Below, piece by piece: positions 50,336 to 60,462 of a stretch of DNA of 64,000 nt; positions within the stretch are counted from its first letter, which is position 1, and the number at the start of each line of letters is the position of its first letter. This DNA is from an uncultured Chloroflexota bacterium. Its GTDB lineage: Bacteria > Chloroflexota > Dehalococcoidia > Lucifugimonadales > CAJXCD01. Below the pieces are notes generated by a model. It was not told where the DNA came from, made no database searches, and saw only the letters and a program-made list of their open reading frames with translations. The position numbers were made by a program, and so were the translations under genes. The stretch covers positions 1-64,000 of the forward strand of contig CAJXCD010000005.1 of assembly GCA_913051545.1 (NCBI GenBank), given 5' to 3'.

Positions 50336-51775
50336 ATGGCAGACCGTAAAGTCTCAGAAATGGCTCATCTAATGAGACGAGCGGGATTCGGAGCAACACG
50401 TGACGAACTATCTGACCTTGTTGACCAAGGCTATGAAGCAACTGTGGATGCCCTTTTGAATCCTGCCAGTGATGAACGTATCCCTGATGATTTGATAAGG
50501 AGGTACCATCCAAGCCAATCAGCAATGATGGATCGAGGCAGCACTGCAGCTAACTGGCTGTACAGGATGATCTCAACCAAAGCGCCCCTTCATGAGAAGA
50601 CAGCCCTCTTCTGGCATGGCATTTTTGCTACCGGCTATCCAAAAGTCATGCACGGAAAATTAATCGCCGACCAAGTGAAAATGTTCCGGTCACATGGCTT
50701 AGGAAGCTTCAAAACACTACTGGTGGAACTCTCCAGGGATCCAGCGATGATTCTGTGGTTAGATAATAAAGATAACCATAAGGATTCAATTAATGAGAAT
50801 TACGGGCGAGAATTACTAGAACTATTCTCGATGGGTGTAGGGAACTACACTGAAGAAGATGTTAAAGAATGTGCTAAAGCTTTCACAGGCTGGACTATCG
50901 AAAATGAAGAATATATGTCTATTAAAGCAAATAATGATTCTATTTGGCCATATGGAAGATTGGCTGGAAGATTCGAATTCCTTAATGAAGATCATGACGA
51001 TGGAAACCGAGAATTCCTAGGTAATAGTGGGCATTTAGAGGGAAACGACATAATTGACATCATATGCGCGCATCCTGCAACATCTCGGTTCATATCTAGA
51101 CACCTCTACAATTTCTTTGTAGCTGATGAACCACAAGTTCCTGCGTGGCCACACACCCCACCCAAAGATCCAGAAGCAATAAACATTCTATCGAATGCTT
51201 ACTTTGAGAGCGATTACAATATTGGGCATATGCTAAAAGTACTATTTACTTCAGATTTCTTTAGGTCTGAAGAAAGTTGGTATCAGAAGGTTAAAAGCCC
51301 AGCTGAATTGGTAGCAGGAGTGAGTCGTTTAACGTGTGAATTCACTTCGCCTTCGAGAGCAATTGAGGATAGAAATCTTCAGATGACGGTCATGGGACAA
51401 GAATTGATCAACCCTCCCTCCGTTGAAGGCTGGCACACTGGTTCTGAATGGTTGAATACAGGGACCGTTGTGGAAAGAATCAATTTTTCGGCAGAGCAAT
51501 TAGGGGACACTAGCAAACCGGGCGTTCAAACTATGATCAACAATATAGTCCTGCAAAATAGTGGAGTGACTTCACCAGAACACATAGTAGATAGTTGCCT
51601 CGACCAATTAGGAGGGTATTCAGTTTCAAACCTAACCAGATCTTCAGTAGTCGATATGGCCTCTAAATTAGGGAATTTGAGTATAGATAATGGTCAGACA
51701 GATCAGACAACCAAAGACAAGTTGGGACAAATATTAGCAGTTCTGGCATCGGTACCCGAGTTCCAACGCGGATAG
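50336..51775 (+). CDS. DUF1800 domain-containing protein, copy 1
   Basis: MAHLMRRAGFGATRDELSDLVDQGYEATVDALL, INENYGRELLELFSMGVGNYTEEDVKECAKAFTGW. Confidence 0.93.
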   Translation: MADRKVSEMAHLMRRAGFGATRDELSDLVDQGYEATVDALLNPASDERIPDDLIRRYHPSQSAMMDRGSTAANWLYRMISTKAPLHEKTALFWHGIFATGYPKVMHGKLIADQVKMFRSHGLGSFKTLLVELSRDPAMILWLDNKDNHKDSINENYGRELLELFSMGVGNYTEEDVKECAKAFTGWTIENEEYMSIKANNDSIWPYGRLAGRFEFLNEDHDDGNREFLGNSGHLEGNDIIDIICAHPATSRFISRHLYNFFVADEPQVPAWPHTPPKDPEAINILSNAYFESDYNIGHMLKVLFTSDFFRSEESWYQKVKSPAELVAGVSRLTCEFTSPSRAIEDRNLQMTVMGQELINPPSVEGWHTGSEWLNTGTVVERINFSAEQLGDTSKPGVQTMINNIVLQNSGVTSPEHIVDSCLDQLGGYSVSNLTRSSVVDMASKLGNLSIDNGQTDQTTKDKLGQILAVLASVPEFQRG

Positions 51776-51804
51776 GAAAGAAAAAACAGATTTCATCAAA
51801 CGTC

Positions 51805-51829
51805 GGTATTGGGAAAACATCCCAATATC
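51805..51829 (+). repeat. Intergenic hairpin between DUF1800 copy 1 and NHL copy 1
   Basis: GGTATTGGG-AAAACAT-CCCAATATC (9 bp incl. one G-T); no strong T-tract. Confidence 0.5.
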
Positions 51830-51901
51830 AATTTGGTCCTAGAATTTCTTTGTCAGCGTTTTGTGTAAACAATGTGTAAAAATTGAGGAGTTAGAGGAAA
51901 A

Positions 51902-52930
51902 ATGACTTCGACACAAGTCCTCTCCAGTTCGGATTCTATGGTGTACAGCCACGCGATAGGGATATGTACCATGCGTGGGCGTGGCTTCTACTGCCCAGTT
52001 GACACAGTAATTGACCCCTCTGGACGAATACTAGTACTCAATAGATCTATAGACAGGGATATAGAAGGAATAAGAGTTACAGTATGCGGGCCCAATAGCG
52101 AATTTTACATGGTATTTGGACATGGTGGAACTGGTAACGGAGAATTTATTTGGCCCTCATCAATCACTTGTGACCGAAGTGGGAATAGCTATATTGCAGA
52201 TCAATACCTTAATAGGATAAGCATTTTTGATCCTGAAGGGAAATTTATATCAAATTGGGGTACCGAGGGTAGTTTGCCCGGTCAGTTCAATGGGCCATCA
52301 GGACTAGCAATGGATCCCGATGACAATTTACTGGTTGTCGATCATTTAAACAATCGGATACAGAAATACACTGCTAGAGGAGAATACATGTCTCAATTCG
52401 GATCTTCCGGACCAGCGGAAGGAGAATTGGATATGCCTTGGGGAATAGATGTAAATTATAAAGGCGAAATATTTATTGCTGACTGGAGAAATGACCGTAT
52501 CCAAGTATTTTCAACCAATGGAGACTTTATTGCCAAATTCGGTGAGTCTGGACAAGAAAATGGCCAGTTAAATAGACCTTCTAGTGTAACTGTAGATACT
52601 CAAGGCTTGATATACATCGCGGACTGGGGTAACGAGAGAATACAGATACTTGATAAAGAAGGTAACTTTGTAACTAAATTGAGAGGTGATGCAGGACTTT
52701 CTAAATGGGCTGATGAGTTCATGACTGCAAATGTTGATGAAGCAACAGCGCGAGAAAATTCTGAAATGGAACCAAACCTACCACACCTGAAAAACGATCC
52801 GCACGAAGAATCTTCTCACATAGAAAAATTGTTCTGGGGTCCTGTATCAGTGAATATCGATTCCGCCGGAAAACTATACGTAACTGAATCCAATCGTCAC
52901 AGGATTCAAGTCTATGATTGGTCAAGATAA
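51902..52930 (+). CDS. NHL-repeat beta-propeller protein, copy 1
   Basis: Repeated units such as FNGPSGLAMDPDDNLLVVDHLNNRIQKYTARGEYMSQFG. Confidence 0.9.
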   Translation: MTSTQVLSSSDSMVYSHAIGICTMRGRGFYCPVDTVIDPSGRILVLNRSIDRDIEGIRVTVCGPNSEFYMVFGHGGTGNGEFIWPSSITCDRSGNSYIADQYLNRISIFDPEGKFISNWGTEGSLPGQFNGPSGLAMDPDDNLLVVDHLNNRIQKYTARGEYMSQFGSSGPAEGELDMPWGIDVNYKGEIFIADWRNDRIQVFSTNGDFIAKFGESGQENGQLNRPSSVTVDTQGLIYIADWGNERIQILDKEGNFVTKLRGDAGLSKWADEFMTANVDEATARENSEMEPNLPHLKNDPHEESSHIEKLFWGPVSVNIDSAGKLYVTESNRHRIQVYDWSR

Positions 52931-52984
52931 ACGCGTTACATAACCTACAGTTAGGGATTCTTTATTGAATACAGGAGAATCAGA

Positions 52985-54400
52985 ATGTCTACTAGCGATC
53001 TCAAACTTATAGCACACTTAATGAGAAGAGCCGGATTCGGAGCAACTCGGCAAGAGCTCAAAGAGTTTGTATCCAAAGGGTATGAAAGTGTAGTGGAGGA
53101 TTTACTCCATCCAGGTGATCCCGAGAATCTCCCAGACGATTTAATCAGGAGATACCATCCAGACCATTCCGAGTTGAGGTTTCTGTATTCTGCAGCCGGT
53201 TACTGGCTATACCGCATGATCACTACTAGTAATCCACTCGAGGAAAAATTGACACTTTTCTGGCATGGACTGTTCGCAACCGGATACTCCAAGCTTAATC
53301 AAGCGAGATCATTATTAAATCAAATTGATATGTTTAGAGTAAATGGGTTAGGAAATTTCTCAGAAATTCTTTTGCAACTTTCAAAAGATCCGGCAATGTT
53401 ACTCTGGCTCGATAACAACGATAATCACAAAGGTGCCATTAATGAGAATTTCGGTCGTGAGTTACTAGAGTTGTTCTCAATGGGTATTGGTAATTACTCA
53501 GAGCAAGACATCAAGGAAGCTTCCAGGGCATTTACTGGGTGGACTCTTGGAAACGTGGACTATATGGCTATGCGAGCCAGTAAAGATTCTATCTGGCCCT
53601 ATGGAAGGATTGCCTGGCATTTTGAATATAGACCAGATGATCACGATAACGGTGAAAAAACTTTCCTGGGCGAAACTGGAAATTTTAATGGAGAACAAAT
53701 CATTGATCTAATTGCTAAGGACGAAGCAACAGCCAGATTTGTAAGTACTAGACTTTTTCAATTTTTTGCTGCTGACACGGTCGGAGAAAAAGAACAAGAA
53801 ACCATAGAATCCATGATGAAATCATACTTTGATTCTAACTACGAAATAAGGTCTGTCCTAAGAACTCTGTTCAATTCATCATATTTCAAATCCGAAAAAG
53901 CCAGATATTCAAGAATCAAGGGGCCTGTGGAACAAATCGTAGGAGCAATCCATCTAGCAGGCAGTTACTCTACACCAACTATAGGAATCGAAGAGGTGGC
54001 ACAACAGGCATTCTATATGGGGCAAGGCCTTTTGGAACCACCAACCGTTGAAGGTTGGCATGAGGGTGAAGAATGGATCGATAGCGGAGCCTTAGTCGAG
54101 AGAACGAATTTCGCATCTTCAGAGGTTGGGAATTTAGATAGTCCAGGTGTTCGAACTATGATCCAGAATATATGCACCAATAATGGTGGTTCGATGTCGC
54201 CTGAAACCGTGGTAGATAAGTGCTTAGATATGTTAGGGGCATTTGATGTGTCAGAAAAAACATTATCTGCACTTGTAGGTCATGTCTCCAGAAGTGGAAA
54301 TATAGACTTAAATGACAATGATGAATTTGAGAATTCAGAAAATAGGCTGGCAGAAGTGTTCAGGCTAATAACAGCCAGCCCAGATTTCCAGAGAGCATAA
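52985..54400 (+). CDS. DUF1800 domain-containing protein, copy 2
   Basis: LIAHLMRRAGFGATRQELKEFVSKGYESVVEDLL; INENFGRELLELFSMGIGNYSEQDIKEASRAFTGW; clearly paralogous to 50336-51775. Confidence 0.93.
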   Translation: MSTSDLKLIAHLMRRAGFGATRQELKEFVSKGYESVVEDLLHPGDPENLPDDLIRRYHPDHSELRFLYSAAGYWLYRMITTSNPLEEKLTLFWHGLFATGYSKLNQARSLLNQIDMFRVNGLGNFSEILLQLSKDPAMLLWLDNNDNHKGAINENFGRELLELFSMGIGNYSEQDIKEASRAFTGWTLGNVDYMAMRASKDSIWPYGRIAWHFEYRPDDHDNGEKTFLGETGNFNGEQIIDLIAKDEATARFVSTRLFQFFAADTVGEKEQETIESMMKSYFDSNYEIRSVLRTLFNSSYFKSEKARYSRIKGPVEQIVGAIHLAGSYSTPTIGIEEVAQQAFYMGQGLLEPPTVEGWHEGEEWIDSGALVERTNFASSEVGNLDSPGVRTMIQNICTNNGGSMSPETVVDKCLDMLGAFDVSEKTLSALVGHVSRSGNIDLNDNDEFENSENRLAEVFRLITASPDFQRA

Positions 54401-54442
54401 AAGTTCGGAATATATATTCAAAATACATATGGGAATAATCGA

Positions 54443-55471
54443 ATGCCAACATCAGCTGAGGAAAAGTTTAGAATCGAATATCTCAAAACCGTAGGAATAT
54501 GCAACAATGGATTTAGTGGTCGTGGATTTTCCAACCCCGTAGACATAGCTATCAATCCAGACAATCGTATATTCATCTTAAACCGTTGCGATCCTACAAG
54601 GCGCACTGCTATACGGATCGGCATATGTAATATAGAAGAGGACTATTTGGGCGAATTTGGTTATGGGTACGGAGATGGAGATGGCCAATTCGTACAGCCT
54701 ACGTGTATGGCATTTGACAAGCAGGATTTCCTACACGTAACTGATGAACATAACAATAGAGTATCCGTCTTTGACTCGTCCGGTAAATACGTCTCAAAAT
54801 GGGGAATTCCCGGAACCGGGGAAGGCAAGATTAATAATCCAGCTGGCATTGCATTTGATTCACAAAATTTTGGTTATGTTGTTAATCAGCTTGAGAATCG
54901 AATCCAAAAATTTACTTCGACTGGCGAATTTGTTATGGGTTGGGGTGAAGAAGGGTCAGGAACGGGTCAATTTAACAGACCCTGGGGAATAACAACCGAT
55001 GAAAACAATAATGTATACGTTGCTGATTGGAGAAATGACAGAGTTCAAAAATTCAGTAGTGAAGGCCTATTCTTAAAATCATTCGGTGATACGGGCGAAT
55101 CAGAGGGAAAATTTCAGAGACCATCAGACGTTGCAGTAGATAAGAACGGGAACATCTACGTTTCGGACTGGGGTAATGAACGTGTCCAAATAATAACAAG
55201 TACAGGGGATTTCCACACTACCCTTCTGGGTAGCGCCACTCCATCTAAATGGGCTAATGATTTTTTTGAATCTAATCAGGATGAACTGGTTGAACGTAAT
55301 AAATCTAATCTAAAACCAAATTTGCCACCTCACCTTAATTCTCCATATCACACTTCATCTCAGACTGAATCGTATTTTTGGGGTCCAATTGCAGTAAGCC
55401 TCGATAGTCAAGAACGGCTTTACGTTGTAGAAAGCAATCGTCACAGATTCCAAGTTTATTCTAAGGTTTAA
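54443..55471 (+). CDS. NHL-repeat beta-propeller protein, copy 2
   Basis: FNRPWGITTDENNNVYVADWRNDRVQKFSSEGLFLKSFGDTGESEGKFQRPSDVAVDKNGNIYVSDWGNERVQ; paralogous to 51902-52930. Confidence 0.9.
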   Translation: MPTSAEEKFRIEYLKTVGICNNGFSGRGFSNPVDIAINPDNRIFILNRCDPTRRTAIRIGICNIEEDYLGEFGYGYGDGDGQFVQPTCMAFDKQDFLHVTDEHNNRVSVFDSSGKYVSKWGIPGTGEGKINNPAGIAFDSQNFGYVVNQLENRIQKFTSTGEFVMGWGEEGSGTGQFNRPWGITTDENNNVYVADWRNDRVQKFSSEGLFLKSFGDTGESEGKFQRPSDVAVDKNGNIYVSDWGNERVQIITSTGDFHTTLLGSATPSKWANDFFESNQDELVERNKSNLKPNLPPHLNSPYHTSSQTESYFWGPIAVSLDSQERLYVVESNRHRFQVYSKV

Positions 55472-55586
55472 ATCAAACTATTTATACAACATAATAACCT
55501 CTAATAATCAACATTGTTTAGTAGGCTCTAGCATCGTAATCATGTATGACTTGGGTTTTGCCAGGGATGTTAAGGAGAGATAAAAG

Positions 55587-56603
55587 ATGCGAATAGGGAC
55601 TGGAAAATATACCTACGAGTGGCAAGAGGATTGGATTCAGTTCCCAAATCCAAAGAGTGCTAGCGAGGGATGGGCACACCACGGAGTGGTAGTAACCGAG
55701 TCCGGCAACATAATTACCCTGCATCACGGTGACATGAAAATAGTAACTTTCGACCCTGAAGGTGAATTGATAAATAGCTGGGATCTAGGATTGCAAGAGG
55801 CTCATGGCATGACTCTGGTGAAAGAGAACGGAGTTGAATATCTGTGGATAGCAGATAATGGACGAAAACGCACCCCTGAGACAGCCTATGAATACCCTAA
55901 TCCCGACGGGATTTACACTGGACAAGTAGTCAAGAAAACCCTGTCTGGTGACACAGTAATGGTTTTACCAAAGCCTCCATTACCCATATACTCCAATGGG
56001 ATTTATGCCCCCACTTGGGTTGCCATAAATGAGATTAGGAACGGAGGAAATGGTGATATATGGGTTACTGACGGTTACGGTCAAAATCAAATTCACAGGT
56101 TTTCTAAAGATGGTTCTTACATCAACAGTATAGACGGTTCGGAGGGGGAAGCGGGTAGATTTGATTGCCCACATGCCATTTTTATTGACTTACGTAAGAA
56201 TTCACATGAGTTGTTTATAGCTGATAGGGCAAACGGACGAATTCAAGTGTACGACCTTGCTGGTAAATTCATAAGGTGTTTCGGGTCAGAATACCTCACA
56301 AGTCCAAGTGGATTTGCCACCTATGAGAACCTCATGATAGTTGCTGAACTGCGTGCAAGGCTCACTATCATAGATACAAATGACAATCTTGTGACTTACT
56401 TAGGTGACAACGATGAGGTAGCTGATGTACCTGGGTGGCCAAATAATGTAGATGCAAATGGTTCGATCATCCCTAGCAAATTGTTAGAAGCCGGCAAGTT
56501 CAATAGTCCTCATGGTATGGCAGTAGACTCGAACGGAAATATTTTCGTAGCAGAGTGGTTAATTGGTGGAAGATTTGTAAAACTAGATTCTTCTACACCC
56601 TAA
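55587..56603 (+). CDS. NHL-repeat/6-bladed beta-propeller protein of a different subfamily
   Basis: GGNGDIWVTDGYGQNQIHRFSKDGSYINSIDGSEGEAGRFDCPHAIFIDLRKNSHELFIADRANGRIQVYDLAGKF. Confidence 0.85.
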   Translation: MRIGTGKYTYEWQEDWIQFPNPKSASEGWAHHGVVVTESGNIITLHHGDMKIVTFDPEGELINSWDLGLQEAHGMTLVKENGVEYLWIADNGRKRTPETAYEYPNPDGIYTGQVVKKTLSGDTVMVLPKPPLPIYSNGIYAPTWVAINEIRNGGNGDIWVTDGYGQNQIHRFSKDGSYINSIDGSEGEAGRFDCPHAIFIDLRKNSHELFIADRANGRIQVYDLAGKFIRCFGSEYLTSPSGFATYENLMIVAELRARLTIIDTNDNLVTYLGDNDEVADVPGWPNNVDANGSIIPSKLLEAGKFNSPHGMAVDSNGNIFVAEWLIGGRFVKLDSSTP

Positions 56604-56615
56604 CAAAACACACGT

Positions 56616-57893
56616 CTATTTTATTAATGTCGAATCGGTATCTGTACTCTGATCATATCGATACCTGGCTATGCCAGGTATCAGTTTCCATATAAATAAT
56701 ACTGCACCGACGGCTACAAATCCGCCTATTATCATGGTGCCTCCAGCACCAATTAATCCTGACACTAACCCTACTTCAATCTGACCTATATTATTGGCTC
56801 CCATTGCCGCAAAATCTTTTGCGCCACTAGTTCTACCCAACAATTTATCTGGCGTAGTCAATTGAGCTATAGCTTGCCTCATTGTCATTCCTACAGCATC
56901 AGTTGCCCCAAGAAGACACACGATTACTAACCCAATTACAAAGACACTATTTATCCCGAATGCTATCAGTAAAATAGAGTAAGCTAATGTTGCTATTAAT
57001 ACTAACAAACCTTTACGTTGCATCTTTTGAGTAAAAAATACAGCAAAACTGCCAATAATCGCACCTGTCGAATTTGCAGCACCTAATAACCCAGTCCCAG
57101 TAGCTCCCAAACCATAAAGATGGTCAGCGAATATGGGGAAAAGAGTTCGATAAAAACTGACGGCAGTAACTCCAACGTCTAACAAGAAAAGTCCTGGTAA
57201 AAGTTGATGCCCCATTACGAAAGCATATCCTTGTTTAAGTGAAGACAAAGGAGCACGAATCGTGGTGCCATCAGATTCCCCTGATGCTTTTATCAAAATT
57301 GGAGTAACCATGGAAACTAATGCAACGATCGCTGTGGCAGCCAACGACGCAGTGACACCAAATCCCTCAAAAAGTTGCCAAAATATGAGTGGTGCTAATA
57401 TCGAAGCTCCTTGAAAACTTATTGTTTGGGTCGTAACAGCATCAACAATAAGATTTCTAGGAACCGTCCTAGGAAGCATCGCAGGTCTAGCAGATCCACC
57501 TAAAAGGTTAACGATACTGGATACACCAGTAACCACAAATATATGCCAGGGAACAAGCCAATTTCCGAAAGCCAGCACTGTTAGGACAATTAGTATAACA
57601 AACGAAATTCCCTGAGTAACTGCCATGAGTTTTTTGCGATCAATAGTGTCAGCTAAAGTCCCTCCGTAAAGTGCCACGGGCAACTGTATTAATTGAACAG
57701 CTCCTAGCAGACCTAGCTGAATTTCCGAGCCCGTCTCTTCATAAAGCCACTGAGCACTTATCAGGAGCCTTAATGTCATGGCTACAGACATCGACACACC
57801 ACTAACCCACAATAAGGTAAAATCACGGTGATGAAAAACCTGAAGTAGCCCGAAGTTCATACCTGACACCTTATTATTTAGGTGTGAATTCAT
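56616..57893 (-). CDS. Major facilitator superfamily transporter
   Basis: Multiple predicted TM segments; FTLLWVSGVSMSVAMTLRLLISAQWLYEETGSEIQLGLLGAVQLIQLPVALYGGTLADTIDRKKLM. Confidence 0.9.
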   Translation of the reverse strand: MNSHLNNKVSGMNFGLLQVFHHRDFTLLWVSGVSMSVAMTLRLLISAQWLYEETGSEIQLGLLGAVQLIQLPVALYGGTLADTIDRKKLMAVTQGISFVILIVLTVLAFGNWLVPWHIFVVTGVSSIVNLLGGSARPAMLPRTVPRNLIVDAVTTQTISFQGASILAPLIFWQLFEGFGVTASLAATAIVALVSMVTPILIKASGESDGTTIRAPLSSLKQGYAFVMGHQLLPGLFLLDVGVTAVSFYRTLFPIFADHLYGLGATGTGLLGAANSTGAIIGSFAVFFTQKMQRKGLLVLIATLAYSILLIAFGINSVFVIGLVIVCLLGATDAVGMTMRQAIAQLTTPDKLLGRTSGAKDFAAMGANNIGQIEVGLVSGLIGAGGTMIIGGFVAVGAVLFIWKLIPGIARYRYDQSTDTDSTLIK

Positions 57894-58002
57894 AAGTAAT
57901 AATTAACCACGCAATTTGGTGTTAGCACAATCGAAAATTAACTTCTGAAACAACATACGTCAACAGTATAGTATTAAAACTATCAGATTAAACGGATTAA
58001 TA

Positions 58003-58680
58003 ATGTACGAAGTATGTCCTTTATGTTTGTCGATTGAAACCAAATTACTTTATTCATGGCATGAGAATCTCCCGAACCGTGATTTCCAACACTGCAATGA
58101 TTGTGATCTCGTTTTTGTCCCAACAAGATTTCATATTAGTGAAGAAGATCAATTGAAAAGATACGAATCGCACAATAATGACCTCAATGATCCTGATTAT
58201 GTAAAATTTTTGTCTCGTGTCCTGAATGAATTGAAGCCATACATAAAACCCGAATCTAATGCGTTAGATTACGGATCGGGACCCGGACCTGCCCTGGCAA
58301 AAATGTTACATTCAGAGGGTTTAACAGTAGATATTTATGACCCGTTCTTTCAACCCAATCGATCTGTGCTTAAGAAAAAGTACGACATAGTAACCTGTAC
58401 CGAGACTGCTGAACATTTTTCGAATCCAAGAGAAGATTTTCTCACACTAGATTCAATATTGGTTCGTGGTGGTTACCTAGGCATTATGACCAGCATGATA
58501 AAAAAATGGGATGAATTTCCCGAATGGTACTACCATCGTGACCCTACCCATATAAGTTTTTATAGCTTAAACACTATGGAATGGATTGCAGGAAACTTCT
58601 CTTGGGAATTGTATTCTCCAAGAGACCACGTAGTTCTATTTAAAAAAATGTATAATCGGAAGTTATTAATTCAAAAATAG
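58003..58680 (+). CDS. Class I SAM-dependent methyltransferase with N-terminal zinc-binding motif
   Basis: CPLCLSIETKLLYS...HCNDCDLVFVPTRFH; ALDYGSGPGPALAKML. Confidence 0.88.
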   Translation: MYEVCPLCLSIETKLLYSWHENLPNRDFQHCNDCDLVFVPTRFHISEEDQLKRYESHNNDLNDPDYVKFLSRVLNELKPYIKPESNALDYGSGPGPALAKMLHSEGLTVDIYDPFFQPNRSVLKKKYDIVTCTETAEHFSNPREDFLTLDSILVRGGYLGIMTSMIKKWDEFPEWYYHRDPTHISFYSLNTMEWIAGNFSWELYSPRDHVVLFKKMYNRKLLIQK

Positions 58681-58698
58681 ATGTACTGGAGCACATAA

Positions 58699-59748
58699 AT
58701 GTCAATTCCTAAATCTGGTTTACCTCCACACATGGTAAAGTTTGGCACCACCGACCTATGGGTATCGAAAATATGTCAGGGTACCGCATTTAGAAATATG
58801 CCCCGCTCGCCCGAAAATACTATCGGGCTAAAGGTATTACAACATTGCTTGGATGTAGGACAGAATTTTTTCGATTCGTCAAACGGGTATGGTATGGGAG
58901 GGGCAGAAAAACTACTTGGCAAAGCAATCGCTGGTCGTAGAAATGAGGCTGTAATCTGCACAAAATTAATAAGACACGATGTTACTGAATACACTAAAGA
59001 GGAAGATGTATTAGAACCAGCAAAATATTCTAGAGAACTAGTATTTAGTAATGTGGATAAATCCCTGAAAAGATTAGGCACAGAATATGTCGACTTAATT
59101 CTTCTACACCACAGAGATGGTGTTGATGATAGGCTAAAAAAATTGGAGCCTGGACCTGCAAAAAGAATAATGAGTATATCTGGAGATTCACCTCCTACTC
59201 CACCAGAGGAAATAGTAGACACAATGGATGCTCTTGTGAAATCAGGTAAAGCTCGTTACTGGGGGGTATCTGGGAGAAATACAGAGGAAGTAGAGGAGCT
59301 CCTAGATATAAGTTCCAGAAATGGGAAAGAGCCTGTCTCGTGTCTTCAAAATGGATATAGCCTTATCGGACGTGATTCAACTACAGAGGGTTTGTTTCCA
59401 CTACTCAAAAAAACTGGCTTAGGAGTTCAAGCTATTGGGCCACATTCTGCCGGCGTTTTAACGAAACCTGAAATCAAATCCTTCATAGATAATACATCCA
59501 ACCTACGACCCAAGCTTTCAGAATTAATAAATGTTGTAGACAAAGTTGCGTTGGAATTAAACGTACCAAGATCACAGATAAACGTAGCCTGGGTACTTTC
59601 ACATACTGAAATCACAACTTCTCTAGCAGCTGCTGAAACACCAGAGCATGTGAATGACAATCTGGCTGGGGCAATGCTTGAGATACCAGATAATCTTCTT
59701 GAGAAACTTAATGCTGCCAGTGATGAATTTATGGCACTAATAAATTAG
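58699..59748 (+). CDS. Aldo/keto reductase
   Basis: FFDSSNGYGMGGAEKLLGKAIAGRRNEAVICTKL, LKRLGTEYVDLILLHHRDGVD, KSGKARYWGVSGRN. Confidence 0.92.
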   Translation: MSIPKSGLPPHMVKFGTTDLWVSKICQGTAFRNMPRSPENTIGLKVLQHCLDVGQNFFDSSNGYGMGGAEKLLGKAIAGRRNEAVICTKLIRHDVTEYTKEEDVLEPAKYSRELVFSNVDKSLKRLGTEYVDLILLHHRDGVDDRLKKLEPGPAKRIMSISGDSPPTPPEEIVDTMDALVKSGKARYWGVSGRNTEEVEELLDISSRNGKEPVSCLQNGYSLIGRDSTTEGLFPLLKKTGLGVQAIGPHSAGVLTKPEIKSFIDNTSNLRPKLSELINVVDKVALELNVPRSQINVAWVLSHTEITTSLAAAETPEHVNDNLAGAMLEIPDNLLEKLNAASDEFMALIN

Positions 59749-59821
59749 GTATAATAGTAAAGGTTGTCCATTTACGGTTCAAAATATTATTCAAATTACA
59801 TATACAAAGTCCTAAAAACTC

Positions 59822-59859
59822 ACTGGAATAGTTTTCGAGAGGTTCAAAACTATTCCAGT
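59822..59859 (-). terminator. Putative terminator overlapping the stop codon of the resolvase-like gene
   Basis: ACTGGAATAGTTTT-10 nt-AAAACTATTCCAGT, perfect 14-bp arms; minus strand continues GAGTTTTTAG. Confidence 0.7.
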
Positions 59860-60272
59860 CTAAATTCTTTGAACTCCACGAAACCACTTTCAACTTGATC
59901 CCTTATTGCTCGTTGACGTTTAGAAAATGTACTACTAGCCGTCTTAAACTCTATTAGTACAATTTTATCATTCTCAAATTGAATACCATCTATCGGAGAT
60001 CCAATAAATCTGAAATCCTGTGGATTCCAAGGATAGTTGGAAATAAAAGGCATAAATTGCTCACTCATCTTGCCATATCTCGTACTCAGACTTTGGTTGT
60101 TTGAGCGTGACTCCTTAAGATCTGAAGCAGCAACTCTCCACAATCTCCATACAATAAATAACGAGATGATTGCCAACAGTAGCGCTGTCGAAAGCAATAA
60201 ATACAAAGAATCAAACACAAAAACACCTCCGAAAACATTTTGGCAGGCCCTAATTGAAGTCAAACACGCCAT
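59850..60272 (-). CDS. Holliday-junction-resolvase-like endonuclease-related protein with N-terminal TM segment (start uncertain)
   Basis: N-terminal hydrophobic helix, then FMPFISNYPWNPQDFRFIGSPIDGIQFENDKIVLIEFKTASSTFSKRQRAIRDQVESGFVEFKEFRL. Confidence 0.8.
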   Translation of the reverse strand: MACLTSIRACQNVFGGVFVFDSLYLLLSTALLLAIISLFIVWRLWRVAASDLKESRSNNQSLSTRYGKMSEQFMPFISNYPWNPQDFRFIGSPIDGIQFENDKIVLIEFKTASSTFSKRQRAIRDQVESGFVEFKEFRLE

Positions 60273-60462
60273 AGGTAGAAATTCAAACTGGCTTATAATA
60301 TTTTCTAGTCAGTCATTGACTCCAAAGTACACGAACCAACTAAAATTGTCACCTTAGGTAAAATTGACTAGAGTTCAGCTAGATGTGATAATCACGCTGT
60401 CAGAGTCCGAAAAATATTACGTAAAATTAGGCTGCAAATTGGTAATTCCACTAAAATCTGAG

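Noticed and set aside
58776-59222. 148-aa minus-strand ORF
   Set aside because: Antisense to the aldo/keto reductase gene; no independent support.
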